Below, one piece after another: positions 39,649 through 51,789 of a DNA stretch of 64,000 nt (its first letter is position 1; the number at the start of each line of letters is the position of its first letter). The notes beneath the pieces were generated by a model. That model searched no databases. It worked only from the letters and a program-made list of their open reading frames with translations, and was not told where the DNA came from. Origin of the DNA: Boesenbergia rotunda (Eukaryota; Streptophyta; Magnoliopsida; Zingiberales; Zingiberaceae). Position numbers and translations under genes: made by a program. The stretch is from positions 310,121-374,120 of the forward strand of contig JAGFNQ010005219.1 of the NCBI GenBank assembly GCA_024364735.1, written 5' to 3'.

Positions 39649-41891
39649 TGTTGGGTATGGCTTGGCGGGTTTCCTTAGCAAATACTCGGTCGATCCGAGA
39701 GACCTCTCCATGTGTATGGATTAAAAATTTAATCCGAATGGAGACCCGTCTCCCTACGACCATCTCGTGCCGTATCGAACGATCCAAATCACAACTCGGC
39801 CAATTACCAAAATCGGTCTTGTGATTTGCTTGATCGTTCGACTGCCGAAAAGGCGACAAGTTGATCGCCGGCTTTTATGTTTATGGTCGGGGTCCAGTTA
39901 GTAAATTAATGGCTATGATACGAAATCAAATTAATGAACTAACACACATAAAATGACGAGGTAAATGAAACAAGCACATGTATGACATAAGAATAATCAA
40001 GGGAGATTGGGAAGAATTATACCTTCCATTACCTTACGATCTTCTACCGTATGACTCTCCCCTCTTGGACGTCGTGTGGGCGACTATCTACCAAGACTCG
40101 TGGTCACCAAGTTGATCCCTTCTCCTTGCGCCAACCAATCCCTAACAAAGGGATGCCGCCGGCCACTCCAAGGAGATAATCCAAACACAAAATCTACTAC
40201 TGTTCTCCTCCACCGCTGGAGCTCGAACCATGAATTGCTTCAAGACAAAGTCGCAAGCGACCTTGCTCCTCGGAGAGCAATTTCTCCACAGTCCGCAACC
40301 AGCACCCAAGGCCTCTCCACAACTTACGGCCGTGGCCAAGTTGCATGAGCAACATGGCCTCCCCATTCACAGCAACCGGTAGACAAGTCACAACTTTGCC
40401 TCTCCACAGCCTGTAGCCAACCAAGATCAGTTGCTACCGTGGAGAGTTGCAGCCCACAGTGAGCCAAGTTGCGTGAGCAACTCGGCGCCTTCGCTGCCTG
40501 CAGCCGGTGGCCTGACCGAAGTCTGTTACCAGGGGAAAATCGCAGCCCGCAGCGAGCTAAGTTGCATGAGCAACTTGGCATCATCGCAACCTGCAGCCGG
40601 TGCCCTGACCGAAGTCTGCTGCCAGGGGAAAATCGCAGCCCGCAGTGAGCCAAGTTGCCTGAGCAACTTGGTGTCTTCGCTGCCTGGAGCCGATGGCTTC
40701 ACCAAAGCTTGCTGCTGGCGCCGAATTTGCATGTGCATGCAATCGACGCCACTTCCAGCCTTGGGAAAGAGGTAGCATAAGCCACCTTCTCATCTCCTTG
40801 GAAGAATGAAGCCACATGAAGCCATCTTCATTGGCACAGCACCCACGCAACGTGAGGAAGACAACAGTCTCTGCTATTTTGCACTGCTGAACCGAGAGGG
40901 AGAGAGGGAGAGAGAAAGAGGAGAGGAAAGTTATGGTTTCATGTGTTTTCTAGGATTAATTCTATCGGATCAATTAACCTCTTGGTTTCATGCCACAATG
41001 GGGTATATATAGGGCTACGGTAGGGACTATGAGGAGTTGGATCTTGACTTGCTAATGGACCCGATTCATTAATGAGGATCCATTCTACTAAAGGACCCCA
41101 TTGAATTACCTCACCAACCCCCATATTTTCATATGGGCTCCACTTATTACGAGTCATCCATCCCTCCGTGTTTATGATCTCGAATGCCCTTTAATTAATT
41201 TAAATTACTGACAATTCAAATTAATTAACTTCTAAATCCTTGACTAGTACCACTCAACCTTATCATCCTGCCGGATCAAATCCACATGCAGGGTTTAGCA
41301 TGATGAACCTTTCGAGCTCATCAATGGGGCATCATCAACTCGACTCACCAGGACACGGATTCCGTCAATAATCAACGGCACATCATATTTTTAATACTAT
41401 CTCCCAACTTACCGGGCCTATCGATCTATCAAAATAGATCTCTCCCATTGGTAAATCAAAGAGACAATAATTAATAATATATGCCCGTTATTATATCAGG
41501 ATTAAGGGATCGTACTCCATAATAAAATCTGAGCTCCTATCCTATTATCGAGTCAGTACAAATTGGATAACCTCAGATTTTGGTCCTACTCAATGTACTC
41601 AAAGCACACTAGTGTAATTCTATGGTCAAGATCAACCACACCTAATTACACTACAACCATTCCGATGGTTTGTCCAATTCAATCTCGGTTGTGAGCCTCT
41701 ATTTATACTAAGCAAGGAACTGATACCATGATCTTCCGTGTGACACTACATACCATGTTTTCTACAATGCAAAGTAATTGGACTTCATGCATGTACTAAT
41801 ATAAACAGGCACCAGTGTAGTTGTGATTCTCTTTTCAAAATGAAGATGTTTATATAAAGAAATTCATGTCTTTCAGTATACACATCATACA
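39649..41891 (-). repeat. 5' LTR of copia X
   Basis: It starts TGTTGGGTATGGCTTGGCGG and ends CACATCATACA (plus reading). It shares with 22442-26268 the middle block containing 93-bp repeats (40430-40690). It keeps the uninterrupted site GTCTC at 40867-40871, where the other LTR carries the solo LTR. A minus-strand TATATATA lies at 41004-41011. Confidence 0.9.
40430..40690. repeat. Three 93-bp repeats in the copia X LTR
   Basis: Units start GCAGCCCACAGTGAGCC (about 40450), then GCAGCCCGCAGCGAGC (40542) and GCAGCCCGCAGTGAGCC (40635), each with a GAGCAACT and a GGCCTGACCGAAG word. The period is 93 bp. The partner LTR has the same array at 23230-23500. Confidence 0.8.
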
Positions 41892-43081
41892 GATCTTTCC
41901 TTCTTCCTTGCCGCCGGCGCCGCAAGGTGCATGAGACCCACCGCCGGGCAACCTCCGCCCACTCCCTTGCTCCATGTCGAGCACCACCGTGCTCCTCCCT
42001 CTCCTGCCGATCCTTCACGCCCAAGAGATCAAGAGGGGATGAGGAGAATTCTCCTCTTCTCCTTGCTTCTTCTCGCTGACGCCCAAGAACCCTAAGAGAG
42101 AGAGAGAGGGTTTAGGGAAAGAAGGGTTTTGTGATTACTTCGAATTAATTCTCAATTAATTCATCCTTCCTTGTATCATGACTCCTATGGGATATTTATA
42201 GGGCTAAGATAGGGACCATGAGGAGGAGTTGGTTCTTGGCCCGCTAATGGATCCAAACCCGATCCATTAATGGTGATCCATTCCACTAAAGGATCCCATT
42301 GTACTTCCTCACCAACCCCCATATTTTCATATTGGCTCCACTTATTATGAGTCGTCCATCTCCCCATGTTTAAGATATCGTATGCCCGATAATTAATTTA
42401 ATTTACTGATAATTAAAATAATTATCTTCTTTATCTTTGATTAGTATCACTCAACATTTTCATCATGTAGTCAACTTGCAAGATTTGACATGACGATCTT
42501 TTCGAGCTCACCAAGGGGGCATCATCATCCCTACTCATCAGGACACGGATTCCTTCAATAATCAACGACACATCATATTATTAATATTTTTCCCAACTTA
42601 CCGGGCCTATTGATCTAACAGAATAGATCTCGCCCATTGGTAAATCAAAGAGATAATAATTAATAATGTATGCCCGTCATTATTTCGGGATTAAGAGATC
42701 GTACTCCATAATATTATCCGAGGTCTAATCCAATTTACGAAGTCAGTACAAAATTGGATGACCTCTCTTTTGGTCTTACTCAATGTACACAAAGTACACT
42801 AGTGTAATTCTATGGTTATGATAAACCACACCCAATTATACTACAACCATCCTGATGGATTGTCCAACTCCATCTCGGTTGTGAGCCTCTTTCTTATACT
42901 TCGGCAAGGAACCTGATAACATGATCTTCTGTGCGACACTACACACCATATTATCTACAGTGCCAAGTATCAGACGTTTAGTGCACGTACTAATATAAAC
43001 ATACACTGTGTGATTTTCTAATTCTCTTTAAAATGCAGATGTATCCTCACCAACATGCAAGGCTTTTAGTATACTTCCTAA
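41892..43081 (-). mobile_element. Older X-family LTR, right part
   Basis: It starts abruptly at the end of the copia X element and runs through X-family LTR sequence (TATAGGGCTAAGATAGGGACC at about 42200, ending near TTTTAGTATACTTCCTA). With 21576-22441 it would make one LTR of about 2.05 kb. The right end is approximate. Confidence 0.65.
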
Positions 43082-43330
43082 TAGCGCCATCTCATCTGCC
43101 TTGACCCACTTCTTGTAACACTGCCTCGACTCTTCACTAGAGTCCTCTCTAGGCCGTTCCAGACATTCCTCGAAGAGTACAAATTTGTACTCTTCAGCAA
43201 TGAGGACAATGTCAAGGTTCCTCTTCTAGTCTATGTAGTTTGGGCCAGTAAGTTTTATACCTTAAGAATTGTTGCTAGTGGGCTATAGACCATTATGAAA
43301 AACCTAAGAATCACAATATACACTACTTTA
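43082..43330 (-). pseudogene. Copia X gag N-terminus remnant
   Basis: Minus reading gives LTGPNYID-stop-KRNLDIVLIAEEYKFVLF and, after a frame change, KKWVKADEMA, both standard copia gag words. The Trp codon of IDWKRN has become TAG. It abuts an LTR directly, so the remaining gag-pol has been deleted. Confidence 0.8.
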
Positions 43331-44342
43331 CAAAATGAAAATAAATAGATTCCTCAAAACAATTAATTTTCAAAATCAACCAACACCCCTATACACCGAG
43401 AAATTCGCATGTCATGATGGTGTAGACGTATACGAATCCCTACATTCGTAAGAGAAGGTTTTACCCATTAATCTTACTATCTTGTCAACCTAATTTTTTG
43501 ACAAGTAAGATCAATAGTTGGTTCACTTCGGCTATGCAAAATAATAGCAGTGACTCCGATGGGGAGGATACTATAATTCGCATCTAAGTGAGAACCATTA
43601 CACACCACTAAGAAAATTATTTCCGATTATGTGCCTTCCGATGGGGAAGTACACACGCTCATCAACAATTTTCTATAGTCCTTTCCGACCCAGTGATGTG
43701 CAGAACAAGTCCATCCGATGGGGAGGAAGGCACTCAGAGCCGACGCGCAGACTTGGTCGCATCACTTATCGGATTGTAATGGAAGCCGTGAGACCCTTAG
43801 GGTCCCTCTCCCACTTAGTAATTTATTTCGAGGAATTTTACGTAGTGCAACCACACAACCAAGCACATAACCAAACATATGAAAATTGCAGAAAATCCTA
43901 GATTTCCCAACTTTCATGGCCCTTGGTCTCTAATGCGCCACCAGTTGTGTCGTCACTTCGTCCGCTCCTCCCTTCCTTCTGCGCAAGCTACCTTGAGGGA
44001 TCTCCGAGCCGAAATGTCTAGCTACTTATTTACATCATCGATCTTATACTCCACAAGGGAATCTACATGAAAACTAGATCGAAAGCAAAGTAAATAGCTC
44101 GGTTAAACATGTGCCGTATTTAATTACAAAAATTAAATATCTAGCCTCGTCAACCCCGAGGATTAATTAATTATAATAATTTGCACAACCATCACACAAC
44201 AAATATTTGGCCATGACAAGTTGGAATCTCATGCCTACAATAAAAGTTAGCCTACGCACATCTACATATCATCCGGCAAAATATAATGTATGAAAAACGC
44301 AAAAATTAATCATTCCTTAAACACACAAAGCCGGAAACCTCA
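43331..44342 (-). other. Second copia X leader
   Basis: Noncoding and closely similar to 38641-39633, including the hairpin at 43481-43506 and the stretch GCACATAACCAAACATATG near its right side. It leads to the primer-binding site of the first array LTR. Confidence 0.75.
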
Positions 44343-44356
44343 GCTCTGATACCAAT

Positions 44357-45905
44357 TGTTGGGTATGGCTTGTCGGGTTTGCTAAGCGAATACTTGGTCG
44401 ATCCGAGAGACCTCTCAATGTCTATAGATTAAAAATTAATCCGAATGGAGACCCATCTCCCTACGACCATCTCGTGTCGTATCGAACGATCCAAATTACA
44501 ACTTGGCCAATTACCATAATCGGCCCTGTAATTTGCTCGATCGTTCGACCTTGGAAAAGGCGACGAGTGGATCACCGGCTTTTGTGTTAATGGTCAGGGT
44601 ACATTTAAATAATTATTGACTATGACTTGCAATCAAAATAATTAAATAACAAACATGAAATGACAAGGTTAACAAACAAGGCACACAATAGACATAAGGA
44701 TAATCAAGGGAGCTTGGAAAGAGTTATACCTTTCCGATCACCTCGTGGTCTTCTACCATATGTCCCTCCCTTCACGAACATCGTGTGATCAACGATCTAC
44801 CATGAACCGAGATCACCAAAGCCTCCAAATGAGCTCTTCTCCTTTAGTTGGCTGAAAACTCCAAACCCTAGTCTCTAGGGTTTTTCCGCCACAAGCATCA
44901 CTACTTCTCCCTTTGCGCCGCCGTCCGCCGGAGCTGCCCAAGGGCCACCGGACCTGCTGCTCACTCTGAGAGGAAGGAGAAGAAGATGAAAGAGGAGAGA
45001 ATTCTCCTTCTTCCTCACCTAAACAACCCTTCACTCAGCCCCTCCCTCAACCATGCGGCGGCGCAGAAAGTTGTGGTTGTGCAGCCTCCCACCAGTCGCC
45101 GGCGGCTTCTCTCCCCTCGGTGAGCACCACAAATGGTAGAGGACACCTCTGCCTTGTCTCAGTGATCCCCAGCCGAAACTTGGGGGAGAATGAAGAAGGA
45201 CCGAAGAGGAGAAGCCTCTTCTCCTTTGGCACCGGCCGAACCCAAGGGAGAATAGGAGAGAGAGAAGAAAAGAGAGAGAGGCCTAGGGTGTATACTCTTG
45301 GATCAAGCCTTGGATTCATGATCTCCTTGGGTATATAGGGCTAAGGTAGGGACCAAGAGGAGGAGTTGGATCATGGCCCACCAATGGTTCTAAACCCGAT
45401 CCATTAATTAAGATCCATTTCACTAAAGGATCTTAATTGAACTTTCTCACCAACCCCCATATTTTCATATGAACTCCACATATCACGAGATGTCCATCCC
45501 CTATGTTTAAGATCTCGAATGCCCGTTAATTAATTTAAATTACTGACAATTCAAATAAATTAACCTCTGAGTCCTTGACTAGTACCACTTGACCTTATCA
45601 TTATGTCGGATCAAATCTACCTACAGGGTTTAGCATCATGAACCTTTCGAGCTCATCAAGGGGGCATCATCAACCGGACTCACCAGGACACAACTTCCGT
45701 CAATAATCAACAGCTCATCATATTATTAATATTATCTCCCAATGTACCGGGCCTATCAATCTAACAGAATAGATCTCGCCCCTTGGTAAATCTAAGAAAT
45801 AATAGTTAATAATATATGCCTGTAATTATATCAGGATTAAGGGATCGTACTCCATAATATAAACTGAGGTCCTATCCAATTATCAAGTCAGTTCAAATTG
45901 CATAA
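44357..45905 (-). repeat. Array unit 1, LTR portion
   Basis: TGTTGGGTATGGCTTGTCGG start, preceded by primer-binding site 44343-44354 (TGGTATCAGAGC, minus). The middle carries the CGCCGTCCGCCGGAGCTGCC module, unlike the copia X LTRs at 22442 and 39649. A TATATA lies at 45332-45337 (minus). The upstream third of the LTR in element orientation is missing, as in all units. Confidence 0.88.
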
Positions 45906-47973
45906 CTTAGCACAACCACACAACCAAGCACATAACCAAACATATGAAAAATGCAAAAAATTCTAGATTTTCCAACTTTCATGGCCCTTGGTCTCTAATG
46001 GACCTCCAGTTGTTTCGTCACTTCATCCGCTCTTCCCTTCCTTCTGCGCATGCTACCTTGAGGGATCTCCGAGCCGAAATGACTAGCTACTTATTTACAT
46101 CATCGATCCTATACTCCACAAGGGAGTGTACATGAAAACTAGATCGAAAGCAAAGTAAATAGCTCAGCTAAACATGTTCCGTATTTAATTACAAAAATTA
46201 AATACCTAGCCTCGTCAACCCCTAGGATTAATTAATTATAATAATTTGCACAACCATCATACAACAAATATTTGACCATGACAAGTTGGAATCTCGTGCC
46301 TACAATATAAAGTTAGCCTACGCACATCCACATATCATCCGGCAAAATATAATGTATGAAAAATGCAAAAATTAACTATTCTTTAAACACACAAAGCCGG
46401 AAACCTCAGCTCTGATACCAATTGTTGGGTATGGCTTGTCGGGTTTGCTAAGCGAATACTTGGTCAATCCGAGAGACCTCTCCATTTCTACAGATTAAAA
46501 ATTAATCCGAATGGAGACCCGTCTCCCTACGACCATCTCGTGTCGTATCGAACGATCCAAATTACAACTTGGCCAATTACCATAATCGGCCTTGTAATTT
46601 GCTCGATCGTTCGACCGCGGAAAAGGCGACGAGTGGATCGCCAGCTTTTGCGTTTATGGTCGGGGTCCATTTAAATAATTATTGACTATGATTTGTAATC
46701 AAAATAATTAAATAACAAATATGAAATGACAAGGTTAGCAAACAAGACACACAATAGATATAAGGATAATCAAGGGAGCTTGGAAAGAGTTATACCTTTC
46801 CGATCATCTTGTGGTCTTCTACCTTATATCCCTCCCTTCACGGACGTCGTGTGAGCGATGATCTACCATGAACTGAGATCATCGAGGCCTCGAACCGAGC
46901 TCTTCTCCTTTAGTTGGCCAAAAACTCCAAACCCTAATCTCTAAGGTTTTCCTGTCACAAGCTTCACTACCTCACCATTTGCGCCGCCGTCCGCAGGAGT
47001 TGCCCAAGGGACACCGGACCAGCTACAAACTTCGAGAGGAAGGAGAAGAAGATGATGGAGGAGAGAATTCTCCTTCTTCCTCACCCAAACAACCCTCCAC
47101 TCAACCCCTCCCTCAACCTTGCGGCGCCGCCGCAAGTTGTGGATGCGCAGCCTCCCACCAGCCGTCGGCGGCTTCTCTCCCATCGGTGAGCACCACAAAA
47201 GGTAGAGGACTCCTCTGCCTTGTCTCAGTGATCCCTAGCCAAAACTTGGGGGAGAAAGAAGAAGGACCGAAGAGGAGAAGCCTCTTCTCCTTTGGCACCC
47301 GCCAAACCCAAGGGAGAATAGGAGAGAGAGAAGAAAAGAGAGAGGCCTAGGGTGTATACTCTTGGATCAAGCTTTGGATTCATGATCTCCTTGGGTATAT
47401 ATAGGGATAAGGTAGGGACCAAGAGGAAGAGTTGGATCTTGGCCCACCAATGGATCTAAACCCGATCAATTAATTAAGATCCATTCCACTAAAGGATCTT
47501 AATTAAACTTCCTCACCAACCCCCATATTTTCATATGGACTCCACATATCACGAGTCGTCCATCCCCCCCGTGTTTATGATATCGAATGCCAATTAATTA
47601 ATTAAAATTACTGACAATTCAAATTAATTAACCTCTGAGTCCTTGACTAGTACCACTAGACCTTATCATCATGTCGGATCAAATCCACCTACAGGGTTTA
47701 GCATGATGAACCTTTTGAGCTCATCAAGGGGGCATCATTAACCCGACTCACCAGGACACGACTTCCGTCAATAATCAACAGCACATCATATTATTAATAT
47801 TATCTCCCAACTTACTGGGCCTATCGATCTAACAAAATAGATCTCGCCCATTGGTAAATGAAAGAAATAATAGTTAATAATATATGCCTGTTATTATATC
47901 GGGATTAAGGGATCGTACTCCATAATATAAACTGAGGTCCTATCCAATTATTAAGTCAGTTCAAATTGGATAA
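45906..47973 (-). repeat. Array unit 2
   Basis: Leader 45906-46408, primer-binding site 46409-46420 (intact TGGTATCAGAGC, minus), LTR 46423-47973 truncated at the shared junction. TATATATA at 47396-47403 (minus). Confidence 0.88.
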
Positions 47974-50040
47974 CTTAGCACAACCACACAACCAAGCACA
48001 TAACCAAACATATAAAAAATGCAAAAAATCCTAGATTTTCTAACTTTCATGGCCCATGGTCTCTAATGCGCCTCCAGTTGTTTCGTCACTTCGTCCGCTC
48101 TTCCCTTCCTTCTGCGCAAGCTACCTTGAGGGATCTCTGAGCCGAAATGACTAGCTACTTATTTACATCATCGATCCTATACTCCACAAGGGAGTGTAGA
48201 TGAAAACTAGATCGAAAGCAAAGTAAATAGCTCGGCTAAACATGTGCCGTAATTAATTACAAAAATTAAATACCTAGACTCGTCAACCTCGAGGATTAAT
48301 TAATTACAATAATTTGCACAATCGTCAGACAACAAATATTTGGCCATGACAAGTTGGAATTTCGTGCCTACAACACAAAGTTAGCCTGCGGACATCCACA
48401 TATCATCCGGAAAAATATAATATATGAAAAATGCAAAAATTAACCATTCCTTAAACACACAAAGCCGGAAACCTCAGCTCTGATATCAATTGTTTGGTAT
48501 GGCTTGTCGGGTTTGCTAAGTGAATACTTGGTCGATCCGAGAGACCTCTCCATGTCTACAGATTAAAAATTAATCTGAATGGAGACCCGTCTCCCTCCGA
48601 CCATCTCGTGTCGTATCTAACTATCCAAATTACAACTTGGCCAATTACCATAATCGGCCTTGTAATTTGCTCGATCGTTCGACCATGGAAAAAGCGACGA
48701 GTAGATCACCAGCTTTTGTGTTTATGATCGGGGTCCATTTATATAATTATTGACAATGATTTGCAATCAAAATAATTAAATAACAAACATGAAATGACAA
48801 GGTTAGCTAACAAGGCACACAATAGACATAATGATAATCAAGGGAGCATGGAAAGAGTAATACCATTCCGATCACCTCGTGGTCTTCTACCTTATATCCC
48901 TCCCTTCACGGACGTCGTGTGAGCGATGATCAACCATGAACCAAGATCACCGAAGCCTCCAACTGAGCTCTTCTCCTTTAGTTGGCGAAAAACTCCAAAC
49001 CCTAATCTATAGGGTTTTTCCACCACAAGCTTCACTACCTCTCCATTTGCGCAGCTGTCCGCAAGAGTTGCCCAAGGGCCACCGGACTGGCTGCTCACCT
49101 CGAGAGGAAGGAGAAGAAGATGATGGAGGAGAGAATTCTCCTTCTTCCTCACCCTAACAATTCTCCACTCAGCCCCTCCCTCAACCTTGCGGCGCCGCTG
49201 CAAGTTGTGGTTGTGCAGCCTCCCACCTGCCGCCTGCGGCTTCTCTCCAATCGGTGAGCACCACAAAAGGTAGAGGACTCCTCTGCCTTGTCTCAGCCCC
49301 AGCCAAAACTTGGTGGAGAGAAGAAGAAGGACCGAAGAGGAGAAGCCTCTTCTCCTTTGTCACCGGCCGAACCCTAGGGAGAATAGGAGAGAGAGAAGAA
49401 AAGAGAGAGAGGCCTAGGGTGTATACTCTTGGATCAAGCCTTGGATTCATGATCTCCTTGGGGTATATATAGGGCTAAAGTAGGGACCAAGAGGAGGAGA
49501 TGGATCTTGGCCCACCAATGGATCTAAACCCGATCCATTAATTAAGATCCATTCCACTAAAGGATCTTAATTGAACTTCCTCACCAACCCCCATATTTTC
49601 ATATGGACTACACATATCACGAGTCGTCCATCCCCCCGTGTTTAAGATCTTGAATGCCCATTAATTAATTTAAATTATTGACAATTCAAATTAATTAACC
49701 TCTGAGTCCATGACTAGTACAACTCTACCTTATCATCATGTCGGATCAAATCCACCTACAGGGTTTAGCATGATGAACCTTTTGAGCTCATCAAGGGGGC
49801 ATCATCAACCCGACTCACCAGGACACGGCTTCCGTCAATAATCAACAACACATCATATTATTAAAATTATCTCCCAACTTACCGGGCCTATCGATCTAAC
49901 AGAATAGATCTCGCTCATTGGTAAGTCAAAGAAATAATAGTTAATAATATATGCCTGTTATTATATCGGGATTAAGGGATCGTACTCCATAATATAAACA
50001 GACATCCTATCCAATTATCAAGTCAGTTCAAATTTGATAA
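47974..50040 (-). repeat. Array unit 3
   Basis: Leader 47974-48476, primer-binding site 48477-48488 with one mismatch (TGATATCAGAGC, minus), LTR 48491-50040. The LTR start reads TGTTTGG instead of TGTTGGG. Confidence 0.88.
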
Positions 50041-51789
50041 CTTAGCACAACCACACAACCAAGCACATAACCAAACATATGAAAAATGCAGAAAATCCTA
50101 GATTTTCCAACTTTCACGGCCCTTGGTCTCTAATGCGCCTCCAGTTGTGTCGTCACTTCGTCCGCTCCTCCCTTCCTTCTGCGCAAGTTACCTTGAGGGA
50201 TCTCCGAGCCGAAATGTCTAGCTACTTATTTACATCATCGATCTTATACTCCACAAGGGAGTCTACATGAAAACTAGATCGAAAGCAAAGTAAATAGCTC
50301 GGCTAAACATTTGTCGTATTAATTACAAAAATTAAATACCTAGCCTCGTCAACCCCGAGGATTAATTAATTACAATAATTTGCACAACCATCACTCAACA
50401 AATATTTGGCCATGACAAGTTGGAATCTCGTGCCTGCAACACAAAGTTAGCCTACGCACATACACATATCATCCGGCAAAATATAATGTATGAAAAATGC
50501 AAAAATTAACCATTCCTTAAACACACAAAGCCGGAAACCTCAGCTCTGATACCAATTGTTGGGTATGGCTTGTCGTGTTTGCTATGCGAATACTTGGTCA
50601 ATCCGAGAGACCTCTCCATGTCTATAGATTAAAAATTAATCTGAATGGAGACCCGTCTCCCTACGATCATCTCATGCCGTATCGAACGATCCAAATTACA
50701 TCTTGGCCAATTACCATAATCGACCTTGTAATTTCTCGACCGTTTGACAGCGGAAAAGGCACGAGTGGATCGCCGACTTTTGTGTTTATAGTCGGGGTTC
50801 ATTTAATAATTATTGACTATGATTTACAATCAAAATAATTAAAAATAAACTTGAAATGACGAGGTTAGCATACAAGGCACACAATAGACATAAGGATAAT
50901 CAAGGGAGCTTGGAATGAGTTCCGATCACCTCGTGGTCTTCTACCAAATGTCCCTCCCTTCACGGATGTCGTGTGAGCGACGATCTACCATGAACCCAGA
51001 TCACCAACGCCTCCAAACGAGCTCTTCTCCTTTAGTTAGCCGAAAACTCCAACCCCTAGTCTCAAGGGTTTTTCCGCCACAAGCTTCACTACCTCTCCCC
51101 TTGCGCCGCCGTCCGCCGGAGCTGCCCAAGGGCCACCGGACCGGCTGCTCACTTCGAGAGGAAGGAGAAGAAGATGTAGGAGGAGAGAATTTCCTTCTTC
51201 CTCACCCAAACAATCCTCCACTCAGCCCCTCCCTCAACCTTGCTGCGCCGCCGCAAGTTGTGGTTGCGCAGCCTCCCACCAGCCGTCGACGGCTTCTCTC
51301 CCCTCGGTGAGCACCACAAATGGTAGAGGACTCCTCTGCCTTGTCTCAGTGATCCCCAGTCGAAACTTGGTGGTGAGAAGAAGAAGGACCGAAGAGGAGA
51401 AGCCTCTTCTCCTTTGGCACCGGCCGAACCCTAGGGAGAATAGGAGAGAGAGAAGAAAAGAGAGAGAGGCCTAGGGTGTATACTCTTGGATCAAGCCTTG
51501 GATTCATGACCTCCTTGGGTATATATTGGGCTAAGGTAGGGACCAAGAGGAGGAGTTGGATCTTGGCCCACCAATGGATCTAAACCCGATCCATTAATTA
51601 AGATCTATTCCACTAAAGGTTCTTAATTGAACTTCCTCATCAACCCTCATATCTTCATATGGGCTCCACATATCATGAGTCGTCCATCCCCCCGTGTTTA
51701 AGATCTCGAATGCCCCTTAATTAATTTAAATTACTGACAATTCAAATTAATTAACCTCTGACTCCTTGACTAATACCACGCGACCTTAT
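50041..51789 (-). repeat. Array unit 4, interrupted
   Basis: Leader 50041-50542, primer-binding site 50543-50554, LTR from 50557. The LTR breaks off after CCACGCGACCTTAT, where other units continue with CATCATGTCGG. The missing continuation should lie beyond the right edge of the window, past the Athila-type and copia Y elements. Confidence 0.85.

Larger units (their letters stand above)
22442..41891 (-). mobile_element. Copia X element with two nested insertions
   Basis: This minus-strand copia element has LTRs at 22442-26268 and 39649-41891, of about 2,242 and 2,243 bp once a 1,585-bp solo-LTR insertion is subtracted. Its interior holds decayed pol (26269-27173) and gag-to-integrase (37203-38640) pieces, a leader and a primer-binding site. 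An Athila-type element (27174-37202) divides the interior. The flanks GAGCT (22437-22441) and GATCT (41892-41896) match at 4 of 5 positions, which fits a mutated target duplication. It appears to sit inside an older LTR of its own family. Confidence 0.8.
43843..51789 (-). repeat. Tandem array of X-family leader plus LTR, period about 2,067 bp
   Basis: LTR starts at 44357, 46423, 48491 and 50557 are spaced 2066, 2068 and 2066 bp. In three places the LTR stops at the same point (after TTGGATAAC or close variants) and joins leader sequence as CTTAGCACAACCACACAACC, at 45906, 47974 and 50041. The shared chimeric junction means one recombinant unit was copied, probably by unequal crossing-over. Each unit has about 510-515 bp of leader, a primer-binding site and about 1.55 kb of LTR. 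The last unit is cut at 51789 by an Athila-type LTR. Confidence 0.93.

Noticed and set aside
44813..51310. Recurrent proline/serine-rich frames in each array unit
   Set aside because: They are the same LTR segment repeated. The frames start and stop at different places in each unit, so there is no sign of coding selection.
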